This document shows positions 23,505 through 33,884 of a stretch of DNA of 64,000 nucleotides, one piece after another. The position numbers and the translations under genes are program-made. This DNA is from Luidia sarsii (Eukaryota > Echinodermata > Asteroidea > Paxillosida > Luidiidae). Location of the stretch: positions 6,018,840 to 6,082,839 of the forward strand of contig OX465115.1 of assembly GCA_949987565.1 (NCBI GenBank). Direction: 5' to 3'. Each line of letters begins with the position of its first letter. Position 1 is the stretch's first letter. The notes beneath the pieces were generated by a model, which saw only the letters and a list, made by a program, of their open reading frames with translations, had not been told where the DNA came from and made no database searches.

Positions 23505-24535
23505 TGGATGGCGATCAGCTATTGGGCGGCGATCAGCGATTGGGCGGCAATCAGCGATTGGGCGGCGATCAGCTATTGGGCGGCGATCAGCGATTGGGCG
23601 GCGATCAGCTATTGGGCGGCGATCAGCTATTGGGCGGCGATCAGTGATTGGGCGGCGATCAGCGATTGGGCGGCGATCAGCTATTGGGCGGCGATCAGCT
23701 ATTGGGCGGCGATCAGCTATTGGGCAGCGATCACTATTGGGCGGCGATCAGCTATTGGGCGGCGATCAGCTATTGGGCGGCGATCAGCTATTGGGAGGCG
23801 ATCAGCTATTGGGAGGCGATCAGCGATTTGGAGGCGATCAGCTATTGGGAGGCGATCAGCTATTGGGCGGCGATCAGCGATTTGGAGGCGATCAGCGATT
23901 TGGAGGCAATCAGTTATTGGGCGGCGATCAGCTATTGGGCGGCGATCAGCTATTGGGCGGCGATCAGCTATTGGGCGGCGATCAGCTATTAGGCGGCGAT
24001 CAGCTATTGGGCGGCGATCAGCTATTGGGAGGCGATCAGCTATTGGGAGGCGATCAGCTATTGGGCGGCGATCAGCTATTGGGCGGCGATCAGCGATTTG
24101 GAGGCGATCAGCGATTTGGAGGCAATCAGTTATTGGGCGGCGATCAGCTATTGGGCGGCGATCAGCTATTGGGCGGCGATCAGCTATTGGGAGGCGATCA
24201 GCTATTGGGAGGCGATCAGCTATTGGGCGGCGATCAGCGATTTGGAGGCGATCAGCGATTTGGAGGCAATCAGTTATTGGGCGGCGATCAGCTATTGGGC
24301 GGCGATCAGCTATTGGGCGGCGATCAGCTATTGGGCGGCGATCAGCTATTGGGCGGCGATCAGCTATTGGGCGGCGATCAGCTATTGGGCGGCGATCAGC
24401 TATTTGGCGGCGATCAGCTATTGGGCGGCGATCAGCTATTGGGCGGCGATCAGCTATTGGGCGGCGATCAGCTATTTGGCGGCGATCAGCTATTGGGCGG
24501 CGATCAGCCATTGGGCGGCGATCGGCGATTGGGAG
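23505..24535. repeat. 18-bp minisatellite (GGCGATCAGCTATTGGGC)
   Basis: About 57 copies with GGAGG, GATTTGG and CGATTG variants; higher-order blocks containing a double GATTTGGAGGC unit recur at about 23880, 24090 and 24235. Because 18 is a multiple of 3, long frames stay open on both strands; I regard them as noncoding. Confidence 0.95.
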
Positions 24536-25464
24536 GCGCCAAACATGCTTCGCCTCTCGGAAAATTGTGTATAACCATGGAGCCGGTCACAAAAGAGAAA
24601 TTGCATGGTGTTATCGCAAACCTATGACTTATTCTACCATGGCAGCACTCAAGGTAGTTTGAATTGACTTGCATTGGTAGTGTGCTTTGGTAAATCTAAG
24701 TACTTCGGTCGACGGATGAAAGTCCCACTGCCTTATGTGCTGGACACCATAAACACAAATGAAATTCAAACTGAGACAAAGATTCAGAATTGATTAAATG
24801 TTTAAAAACCCAAATATAAAACGACTCCAGGAATACATACATTTATCTTTTACCATTTCTTGAAAGGGCCATTTCATTTTAAGGAAAAAATGTGTGCCAA
24901 TAGTGTCATAGTACACTGGAGTTTCATTGCAGGCAATGTGCGTGAAAACAGTCAAGAGAATCCTATGGGTCACTTGGTTTTCCAGAAGACAAAATTCAAA
25001 TCAAATCAAATCAAATCAAAAACAAAAGGAGAAGCTTGCAGACGGTTCCATCCATCTGAAATTGTTTTCATTATTTGATCCGGATGTAGAATTAATCCAT
25101 CACGTGATGTTCTTATAGAGTATCAGAGTTCATCACCATGGCGACTATTGGTCACAAGAGGGCGCTATGACCAAATATAATGCCAACCTATAAGGACAAG
25201 TACCGGTGTGTTGCATACAAACATTTATAACATAAGCACTCAACATAATTTGTACAAAGAAAAATACATAAATTTACATTTTACACTTTCGCAAACTCTA
25301 CCTTTGTCAAGTTTACATTCAAAAACTTTAAACTTTGCTGGCTATGACGATGCAGAAAACTATGGGACACGTTTAAAATATTGCGCATAAAAACACTCCT
25401 GATTCTCCATTTTAAATAACTTTCATTATCATGTGTGGGCCAAGCACTAAAAACATCTGCTTCA

Positions 25465-26362
25465 ATTAAGACACAGAAGGCTGGCCATACAAAGTGTCTG
25501 CTTCAATTAAGACAAGGAAGGCTTGCCATACAATGTGTCTGCTTCAATTAAGACACGGAAGGCTGGCCATACAAAGTGTCTGCTTCTATTAATAAATGTA
25601 AGGCTGGCCATACAAAAGTGTCTGCTTCAATTAAGACACAGAAGGCTGGCCATACAAAGTGTCTGCTTCAATTAAGACACAGAAGGCTGGCCATACAAAG
25701 TGTCTGCTTCAATTAAGACACGGAAGTCTGGCCATACAAAGTGTCTGCTTCAATTAAGACACGGAAGGCTGGCCATACAAAGTGTCTGCTTCAATTAAGA
25801 CACGGAAGGCTGGCCATACAAAGTGTCTGCTTCAATTAAGACACGGAAGGCTGGCCATACCAAAGATCTTATAGCGCGCAAAGCGCGCAAGATGGACTAC
25901 TCTAAGCAAAAAGATGAAGTACGCACTGGACGCCAATTTAGTATGCAACGGAATCTGTCGTCTGCTTTCGGTGCTCCGGAAATGAAGCGGGAGAGTCACA
26001 AACAGTAACAAAGATACCACTTTGGATGCGTGAACAGAATGTGATAACTTTTGATGTGAGGTGACCAAAAAATGGAGAGAATGTGTGCGACTTTGCTTAC
26101 TAAAATGGCGTCCAGTGCGTACTTCATCCAGATGCGTGTGATCTCGCAAGAGTAGGCTATCTATAGGATCTTTGGGCCATACAAAGTGTCTGCTTCTATT
26201 GATACACGTAAGGCTGGCCATACAAAGTGTCTGCTTCTATTGATACACGGAAGGCTGGCCATACAAAGTGTCTGCTTCTATTGATACACGGAAGGCTGGC
26301 CATACAAAGTGTCTGCTTCTATTAAGACACGTAAGGCTGGCCATACAAAGTGTCTGCTTCTA
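25465..26362. repeat. 41-bp satellite, copy set 2
   Basis: Two unit types: TTCAATTAAGACACGGAAGG versions on the left and TTCTATTGATACACG versions on the right, split by the 25861-26174 insertion. Confidence 0.92.
25861..26174. mobile_element. hAT-type MITE with 8-bp target duplication
   Basis: A 314-bp insertion begins CAAAGATCTTATAG and ends with the reverse complement of CAAAGATCCTATAG. GGCCATAC flanks both sides (25853-25860 and 26175-26182), an 8-bp target duplication as in hAT elements. An inner inverted pair (GATGAAGTACGCACTGGACG at about 25911 and its complement at about 26107) extends the arms. No transposase. Confidence 0.82.
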
Positions 26363-26689
26363 AAACTTGATCCATTGCCTGAGAACTGACCAAGGGTCTA
26401 TTCCATAGAGTCACTTAGCGCTACAATTTGCTTCAGCACACAGATCAGGATTCATAGGATCACTTTGCAAACCCAAACTTCACCTATTGTTCATGCTAAC
26501 TTGCTAAGCGAGGAACGAGTCAAACCCAACTGGCATTGAATCACAATGTGGTTCGCAATGTAATTCTGTTTACACAAGGAAGACTTTTCATGCTTAGCAG
26601 ATTTACACACTTATTAAGCGGCTTTATGAAACTGGGCCAAAGTTGTTTCTATCAAGCGAAATAAAAGAAGAATTTTGAAAAAAATGGCA

Positions 26690-27340
26690 AAGAAAACTTT
26701 GACTGGACCGGGACTTGAACCTGAGACCCGAACCTGCGACCCCTAGTTCTGGTACCGGTGCTCTTACCATCTGAGCTATCCAGCCCTTAGATGGTGGCCT
26801 TCCCTAATAGTCAACTTGTCTTTGGCACACCAGTGCTCTTACCATCTGAGCTATCCCGCCCTTACATGGTGGCCTTCCCTAATAGTCAACTAGTCTTTGG
26901 CACACCAGCGCTCTTCCCATCTGAGCTATCCAGCCCTTAGATGGTGGCCTTCCCTAATAGTCAACTAGTCTTTGGCACACCAGCGCTCTTACCATCTGAG
27001 CTATCCAGCCCTTAGATAGTGGCCTTCCCTAATAGTCAACTAGTCTTTGGTACACCAGTACTCTCCCATCTGAGCTATCCATCCTTTAGATGGTGGCCTT
27101 CCCTAATAGTCAACTAGTCTTTGGCACACCAGCGCTCTTACCATCTGAGCTATCCAGCCCTTAGATGGTGGCCTTCCCTAATAGTCAACTAGTCTTTGGC
27201 ACACCAGTACTCTTCCCATCTGAGCTATCCAGCCCTTAGATGGTGGCCTTCCCTAATAGTCAACTAGTCTTTGGCACACCAGCGCTCTTACCATCTGAGC
27301 TATCCAGCCCTTAGATTGTGGCCTTCCCTAATATTCAACT
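26690..27340 (-). mobile_element. SINE with tandem head segments, left arm of a palindrome
   Basis: A tRNA-derived SINE tail and body (26690-26800) are followed by about eight 75-bp tandem copies of the SINE's own head and box A (CCATCTGAGCTATCCAGCCC ... CTAGTCTTTGGCACACCAG). Confidence 0.85.
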
Positions 27341-27356
27341 AGTCTTAGCCGTGTGG

Positions 27357-27760
27357 GGACCACCATCTAAGGGCTGGATAGCTCTGATGGTAAGAGCACT
27401 GGTGTGCCAAAGACTAGTTGACTATTAGGGAAGGCCACTATCTAAGGGCTGGATAGCTCAGATGGTAAGAGCGCTGGTGTGCCAAAGACTAGTTGACTAT
27501 TAGGGAAGGCCACCATCTAAGGGCTGGATACCTCTGATGGTAAGAGCACTGGTGTGCCAAAGACTAGTTGACTATTAGGGAAGGCCACCATCTAAGGGCT
27601 GGATATCTCTGATGGTAAGTGCACTGGTGTGCCAAAGACTAGTTGACTATTAGGGAAGGCCACCATCTAAGGGCTGGATACCTCTGATGGTAAGAGCACT
27701 GGTACACAGAACCAAGTTCAAATCCCAGTCCTTCTTTGCCATTTTTCGAAATTGTTCAAT
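27357..27760 (+). mobile_element. SINE with tandem head segments, right arm of a palindrome
   Basis: Five 75-bp units in the opposite orientation to 26765-27340 (GGGCTGGATAGCTCAGATGG), ending in a SINE body with box B-like AGTTCAAATCCC and TTTGCCATTTTTCG tail. The centre of symmetry is the 20-bp TTAGCCGTGTGGGGAC segment near 27345-27360. Confidence 0.85.
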
Positions 27761-28168
27761 AGTTCCCAATCAGTTTTTCCTCAATTTGTTTGACTTTTAA
27801 ACTATCAAAAAATGTTGACATAATGATCAGCTTGGCTCACATCAAAATACCATGGTATGATTGACAGGACAGAACGCTCCAAAAACCCTGACGATACTCC
27901 ACTAGGTGCTTGGGCTTACCCTCGGGTAAGATTCTCCAATTGATAGATGTCTCATTTGCAAATGGAGCCTCATTTAGATGACCTTGAAAACAGAGCTGGG
28001 GTTTTTAAGGTCTACGGCAACGGCTATCAGGTTTCCGTGCGATTTTCGGTGGCCCAACAGGGCTACTGTTTCCTGGTTGGCCGGCTGGTGATTTCTACTG
28101 GCCTCCTGGCAGCTTTGCTTCCTTTAATGGCCAGCTCCGGCCATGGACTGTGAAGACGTTGGCCACTG

Positions 28169-31100
28169 TTACCTCTTACCCTTTGGCGCACTGGACGGAC
28201 CGTTCCTCTCACTGCTCGGACGACTTTTGGATGCCTTCATGACGGTTACCCCTTGTCTGCTGTCCTTTCCAAATTCCATAACGAGTCGAGAATCGGAAAA
28301 GAGAAAAACAAGAAAGAAACAACGGATAAAGCGAAGATGCAGTTAAGAAGATCCAATTGACATCATTGATAGATAGGATGAATTCAAACAGGTTTCAACA
28401 ACTTCAAACATTGCATTTTTTTAAATTTAGTGGGCCTGACGTTTCGATCCTAGCAGGACCTTTCTCAAAAGCAGAGTGCCTTTGAGAAAGGTCCTGCTAG
28501 GATCGAAACGTCAGGCTCACTAAATTTTAAGATTTGCATTTTGGTAATTTTAGTCAGTAAGCAGTTTGCAACATTTTTGTATATCACATTGCATTATTGT
28601 TAAACTGCCATTACGGCCACCGAGAGATATCCTGAAGTCATTGTTATCTAATCTTCACTGATTATCTTGTCATGTCAGACAGATATCCTTCAAGGAATCT
28701 TCTTAAACCTTCCTGAAGTCATTGTTATCTAATCTTCATTGATTCTCCAAGTCACATCCTATCCTTTCCTTGTTCCTTTCTGCTTGATCGTTCTTTCCCG
28801 TCCCCTTTGAGCATTTGCTGTCAATTGGATTTGGTGCAATACGAATCTCATGTATTAGTAATGACTGTCCATCATAAATTTCTAACTGGCCTGCTTTCTT
28901 AGAAAAAAAGCCAAGAGTAGGGAAATATACAACCGACAGTTAGACCAATACTAGACAGACTATCATCTGGAAATATTAACTGGTGAATCAAAGCAGGATT
29001 ATGTTGATCAATAAATTACAAACTCCAAATAATGTTGACCAATTAGCAAAGAAAACTTTGATTGGACCAGGACTTGAACCCGAGACCTCTGGATTAACGT
29101 ACCAGCGCTCTTACCATCTGAGCTATCCAGCCTTAGATGGTGGCCTTCCCTCATAGTCAACTAGTCTTTGCCGGGATGGGGGCGCCAGTCAGAAGCAATT
29201 CAACCATTAACTGGCGTGTATCTCCAGGGATCACACCCACACCTTCATTAGTTTGTGGCTTATCAACAAGGGTTTGCCCTGCTGGACGTGTAATTTAACA
29301 TCATATGCCAAGTGCTTTGCCTGATTGCCTGCTGACAAAAATACAGGCAGCTCAGGTGGGATTCAAACCCGCGACTCCTGCTTTCTAGTGCAGACATCTT
29401 AACAAGTAATGGTCTACAAAAGTCCTGCTGGGATCGAGAAATAAGGCCCTCCTAAATTTAGATATAATAATAGAAATGATATTCAGCATTGAGCATAATT
29501 ACACGTTGACTTCTAAGGGTAGACCTTTGTCTAAGTACATGTGTACATTCTCCTGGATGTAAAATCATATCATATCTTATAATTGATAACTCACCCGGGG
29601 TCGTTATTCTTGCTTGGGGCTTCCTTCGCTGAGGATCCCATAATTCTCTTTCTGGCTTCAGCGTACTCTGCTTCTCGTTCTGCGAGTGTTTTTGTCTTTG
29701 CCTGAAGGACAGAGAAAGAACAACCCCAAACAAAAATCATCATCCGTAATATTCCTAAGATGTTGCTAACCGCTTACTGACTGAATTGACCACAAAGCGG
29801 ATATCAAAAGTTAGGAGGGCCCGACGTTTTGATCCTATCAGGACCTTTTCTCAAAGGGAGACACTTTAGGGAAGGGATTTAGGGAAGGGATCAAAGGAGG
29901 AAAGCTGGAAGACAGACCAGGGTGAAATAGGGCAAGCAGTAGGGAAGGGATCAAAGGAGGAAAGCTGGTAGACAAACCAGGGTAAGATAGGGCAGGCAGT
30001 AGGGAAGGGATCAAAGGAGGAAAGCTGGTAGACAGACCAGGGTGAGATCAAAGGGAAGGGCAGGCAGTAGGGAAGGGATCAAAGGAGGAAACCTGGTAGA
30101 CAGACCAGGGTGAGATCAAAGGGAAGGGCAAGCAGTAGGGAAGGGATCAACGGAGGAAAGCTTGTAGACAGACCAGGGTGCGATCAAAGGGAAGGGCAAG
30201 CAGTAGGGAAGGGATCAAAGGAGGAAAGCTAGTAGACAGACCAGGGTGAGATCAAAGGGAAGGGCAAGCAGTAGGGAAGGGATCAAAGGAGGAAAGCTGG
30301 TAGACAGACCAGGGCGAGATCAAAGGGAAGGGCAAGCAGTAGGGAAGGGATCAAAGGAGGAAAGCTGGTAGACAGACCAGGGTGAGATCAAAGGGAAGGG
30401 CAAGCAGTAGGGAAGGGATCAAAGGAGGAAAGCTGGTAGACAGACCAGGGTGAGATCAAAGGGAAGGGCAAGCAGTAAGGAAGGGATCAAAGGAGGAAAG
30501 CTGGTAGACAGACCAGGATGAGATCAAAGGGAAGGGCAAGCAGTAGGGAAGGGATCAAAGGAGGAAAGCTGGTAGACAGACCAGGGTGAGATCAAAGGGA
30601 AGGGCAGGCAGTAGGGAAGGGATCAAAGGAGGAAACCTGGTAGACAGACCAGGATGAGATCAAAGGGAAGGGCAAGCAGTAGGGAAGGGATCAAAGGAGG
30701 AAAGCTGGTAGACAGACCAGGATGAGATCAAAGGGAAGGGCAAGCAGTAGGGAAGGGATCAAAGGAGGAAAGCTGGTAGACAGACCAGGGTGAGATCAAA
30801 GGGAAGGGCAGGCAGTAGGGAAGGGATCAAAGGAGGAAAGCTGGTAGACAGACCAGGGTGAGATCAAAGGGAAGGGCAGGCAGTAGGGAAGGGATCACAG
30901 GAAGAAAGCTGGTAGACAGACCAGGGTGAGATCAAAGAAAAGGGCAAGCAGTAGGGAAGGGATCAAAGGAGGAAAGCTGGTAGACAGACCAGGGTGAAAT
31001 CAAAGGGAAGGGCAGGCAGTAGGGAAGGGATCAAAGGAGGAAAGCTGGTAGACAGACCAGGGTGAGATCAAAGGGAAGGGCAGGCAGTAGGGAAGGGATC

Positions 31101-33183
31101 AAAGGAGGAAAGCTGGTAGACAGACCAGGATGAGATCAAAGGGAAGGGCAAGCAGTAGGGAAGGGATCAAAGGAGGAAAGCTGGTAGACAAACCAGGGTG
31201 AGATCAAAGGGAAGGGCAAGCAGTAGGGAAGGGATCAAAGGAGGGAAGCTGGTAGACAGACCAGGGTAAGATCAAAGGGAAGGGCAAGCAGTAGGGAAGG
31301 GATCAAAGGAGGAAAGCTGGTAGACAGACCAGGGTGAAATCAAAGGGAAGGGCAAGCAGTAGGGAAGGGATCAAAGGAGGAAAGCTGGTAAGTGGTAGAC
31401 AGACCAGGGTGAGATAAGGCAAGCAGTAGGGAAGGGATCAAAGGAGGAAAGTTGGTAGACAGACCAGGGCGAGATCAAAGGGAAGGGCAAGCAGTAGGGA
31501 AGGGATCAAAGGAGGAAAGCTGGTAGACAGACCAGGGTGAGATCAAAGGGAAGGGCAAGCAGTAGGGAAGGGATCACAGGAGGAAAGCTGGTAGACAGAC
31601 CAGGGTAAGATAAAAGGGAAGGGATTAATTCAGAGACGCACTCCTTCTCAAAAGAGTTTATACACATGGGGGTCAAGCGTGCCACAATGTGATTCCCCCA
31701 CGCAAACCTCCACATCCCAGTCACTGAGTGGTAGCAGATTGCAATGCAAGCAAGCATCAGTGCAGATGTCTCCCTCACCGTCGTTTGGACGGAGTCGGAG
31801 GCCTGATCCCGCTCCCCGCCAATCTCCGCCGGCCTCTTCAGAATCTTGAGCTGTGGCTGGTAGGCCGTCCGTAGGGAGTCCTCCTGAGGAACCAGTGGTG
31901 CTCTCAACCCCCTGTCCCTGTCCGCAATCACCTGAGATTTCAACTCTTTGGCAAGGCGTTGATCCAATGCCTGCAGATCCAATCACGTTTCAAACCCAGT
32001 ACCGTAAATTGGTAAATTAAAGGTTAAATTTTAATTTTCTTTTTAAAAAATTAGGAGGGCCAGATGTTTCAACCCTAGAACTAGCACTAGTACAGTAGTA
32101 GGCACTGGAAAGGTCTTTGGAAGTTTGGAAGCCAACGGGGTTAGTCAACTCGGTCCGCGACCAACTCAGTCCCTTTTGGAAAATGCAGCAAAACGATCAC
32201 GAGGTTAGGGTTGGGGTTACATTGATTTTCCCATAGGGACCGAGTTGGTTACGGACAGAGTTGGTCACGGACCGAGTTGGTTATGGACCGAGTTGACGTG
32301 AAACCTCAGCCACTTGAGTACTACTAGTAGTACTACTACTACTAGTACTAGTAGTAGTACTAACTACTACAGTACTAGTACTAGTAGTAGTACTACTACT
32401 ACTAGTACTAACTACTACTACTACTATATAGTACAGTAGTAGTACTAGTAGTAGTAGTAGTACTACTAGTACTACTACTACTACTAGTAAGTAGTACTGT
32501 GCTACTGCTAGCCTGCTAAGTGCTAGGATCGTAAAACTTCGGGCCCTCTAATTTCCATTCAATCCCATTGATTTTAAAATTGAATAATTAATATTATTCA
32601 AAAGAAGAGAATATTGTACAATTTAAAACTTAGTACTTATTTTAAACTTAGTTAAAGAGTACAATTATGATTTGTACATCTTCCCCGTGGCTTCACAATT
32701 AACCATTGTTTATCACTATCACTCAGTATCATTTCAACTTATTAAAGTAATATACAAAAATGTTGCAAACTTAGTTACTGACTAAAATTACCAAAATTTC
32801 GTGGGCCATTTCGTGGATCGAAAGGAAACGTCAGGGCCACGAAATTTTGAGACTCAGTATGAGTATCAATCATTCATACTATCATAGTTATAGTCCCACT
32901 TACTGGGCCGCTAGAAGCTCCCCTTAAACGAGTTTTAAGATTATCTGTCGCACTGACAGATAATATCAAAACTCGTTTAAGCCTAGGGGAGCTCCTAGTC
33001 CTAGCGGCCCAGTAAGTGGGACTACAGAGTACAGTACATCATGATCCCTACATTACATGATCACTACATGTTATAATTATAAATAATCATAGTTTTAAAA
33101 AGATTACTTACGCCGCTATCTTCCATTTCTTCCCAGCTATCCCACACCACGTCTTCATTGGAGCCAGCTTTAGCAGACTCCAT
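28169..33183 (-). CDS. SZRD1: SUZ domain-containing protein 1 (SZRD1), 4 exons
   Basis: Minus-strand exons 33112-33183, 31779-31970, 29595-29701 and (proposed) 28169-28256 give 152 residues, the length I recall for human SZRD1. Exon 1 carries an acidic DSWEEMEDSG, matching the N-terminus of the family. Exon 2 has PLVPQEDSL and PQLKILKRP. Exon 3 has the SUZ core AEREAEYAEARKRIMG. SUZ domains are RNA-binding; SZRD1 is a small, little-studied conserved protein. Exons 1-3 are secure, with phase-0 junctions between them and a GG-GTGAGT donor after exon 3. The last exon was found by phase: a CAG acceptor after a long pyrimidine tract gives QGVTVMKASKSRPSS... ending APKGKR. It only faintly resembles the usual SUZ-C end, so it is the weak part; without splicing, exon 3 would stop at once after DPG. 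Intron 2 holds the 68-bp satellite. Confidence 0.82.
28425..28590. mobile_element. Hairpin element (CCTGCTAGGATCGAAACGTC family)
   Basis: Complete copy: two inverted cores around AAAAGCAGAGTGCC, plus the TTTTAGTCAGTAAGCAGTTT tail. Near-identical to 43110-43290. Confidence 0.82.
28600..29040. other. Intronic stretch of SZRD1 without further features
   Basis: A short direct repeat (CCTGAAGTCATTGTTATCTA at about 28630 and 28710) is the only structure I see. Confidence 0.5.
29045..29200 (-). mobile_element. tRNA-derived SINE
   Basis: Full-length-looking copy: tail GCAAAGAAAACTTTGATTGG, box B-like GGGTTCAAGTCC, box A-like TAGCTCAGATGG, head with CCCGGCAAAGACTAG on the minus strand. Confidence 0.82.
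29340..29410 (-). mobile_element. Second tRNA-like SINE family, fragment
   Basis: The minus strand carries GGGTTTGAATCCCACC with an upstream TTAAGATGTCTGCACTA; nearly the same unit is at 48408-48475. Different from the main SINE. Confidence 0.5.
29862..31625. repeat. 68-bp satellite, copy set 2
   Basis: About 26 units of the same 68-bp repeat as at the left window edge, with some units lacking the ATCAAAGGGA piece. Occupies most of SZRD1 intron 2. Confidence 0.93.
32315..32500. repeat. Self-complementary ACT/AGT triplet tract, copy 2
   Basis: Same composition as at 16925-17058; in SZRD1 intron 1. Confidence 0.88.
32755..32860. mobile_element. Hairpin element, partial
   Basis: Tail GATATACAAAAATGTTGC-like sequence with TTAGTTACTGACTAAAATTA and a shortened core; diverged copy. 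Confidence 0.6.
32892..33023. repeat. Long inverted repeat in SZRD1 intron 1
   Basis: AGTCCCACTTACTGGGCCGC and TTAAACGAGTTTT are answered by their complements, giving a hairpin of about 60-bp arms with small interruptions and a GTCGCACTGAC loop. Confidence 0.85.
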
Positions 33184-33884
33184 TTCGTTGCTTTGGCGAC
33201 TCAATAATGAACAAAATTCGCAAGGAAATTGAACTTGTAAAGTTGTATTATTTTGTAATTGTAACATGGAGCTACAGTTGTTGTACATGTACATGTATCC
33301 GTACTTGTACTGTACATGTACTTTGTAGTACGGCAACTTTACACACACTAGGCACCCGACTAAAAAAATTATGTCGATCAAAAATAGTCGATCAGACGAC
33401 TGTTTAAAGAGTAGATTTAATTTGTACACACTTCCCACGTTTTGTTAAGAAAGAAATTAACCATCGACAGCTACACGAGCATCAACCGTTACTAATCAGA
33501 AATATTTCATACATTTTCATTCAATGAAACAATATCCACCATTTGCCTAACTTGTCAGCATTCACAAAATGCAGGGTATTACATTTTGCTCATCCTAAAA
33601 CAGCCGTCGCTCCAAAAATAATATTGGGTCAAAGGTTATATTATGTCTGGTGCCATTCCACGTCAACAGTAAGTAAAAGTTAAGCCTGCCGGAAGTACAA
33701 TGCAAATGGATAGGACATTTTTGTATTGCATTCATGCACGTGTACATTGAACGAATGGACCGGAAATCGTTTATTCTTACAAAGTATAAATGTTTATCAC
33801 GTAATACACATGTAATGAACTCATTGCATTGGCGTTACACTTCTAATTTCTAGTTTTATCGTTTGGTTCTTGGTCGGTGTAAGT
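33184..33884. promoter_or_regulatory. Shared intergenic region between divergent SZRD1 and TTC36
   Basis: About 700 bp separate the SZRD1 start codon (minus, 33183) from the TTC36 start codon (plus, 33885). No open frame or recognisable mobile element fills it. Short TGTACATG-type palindromes occur near 33285-33320. By position it must hold both promoters and both 5' UTRs, so a bidirectional promoter is likely; I see no convincing TATA box. Confidence 0.5.

Larger units (their letters stand above)
24590..26760. repeat. Segmental duplication, copy 2
   Basis: Partner of 13360-16560, without the three insertions found there but with its own insertion at 25861-26174. Confidence 0.8.

Noticed and set aside
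23508..24662. 384-codon frame and its antisense 264-codon frame
   Set aside because: Both follow the 18-bp minisatellite; no signal, domain or splice context supports a gene.
15215..27725. CRISPR arrays in the regularly repeated regions
   Set aside because: Units are head-to-tail satellites without unique spacers, in an intron-bearing animal genome.
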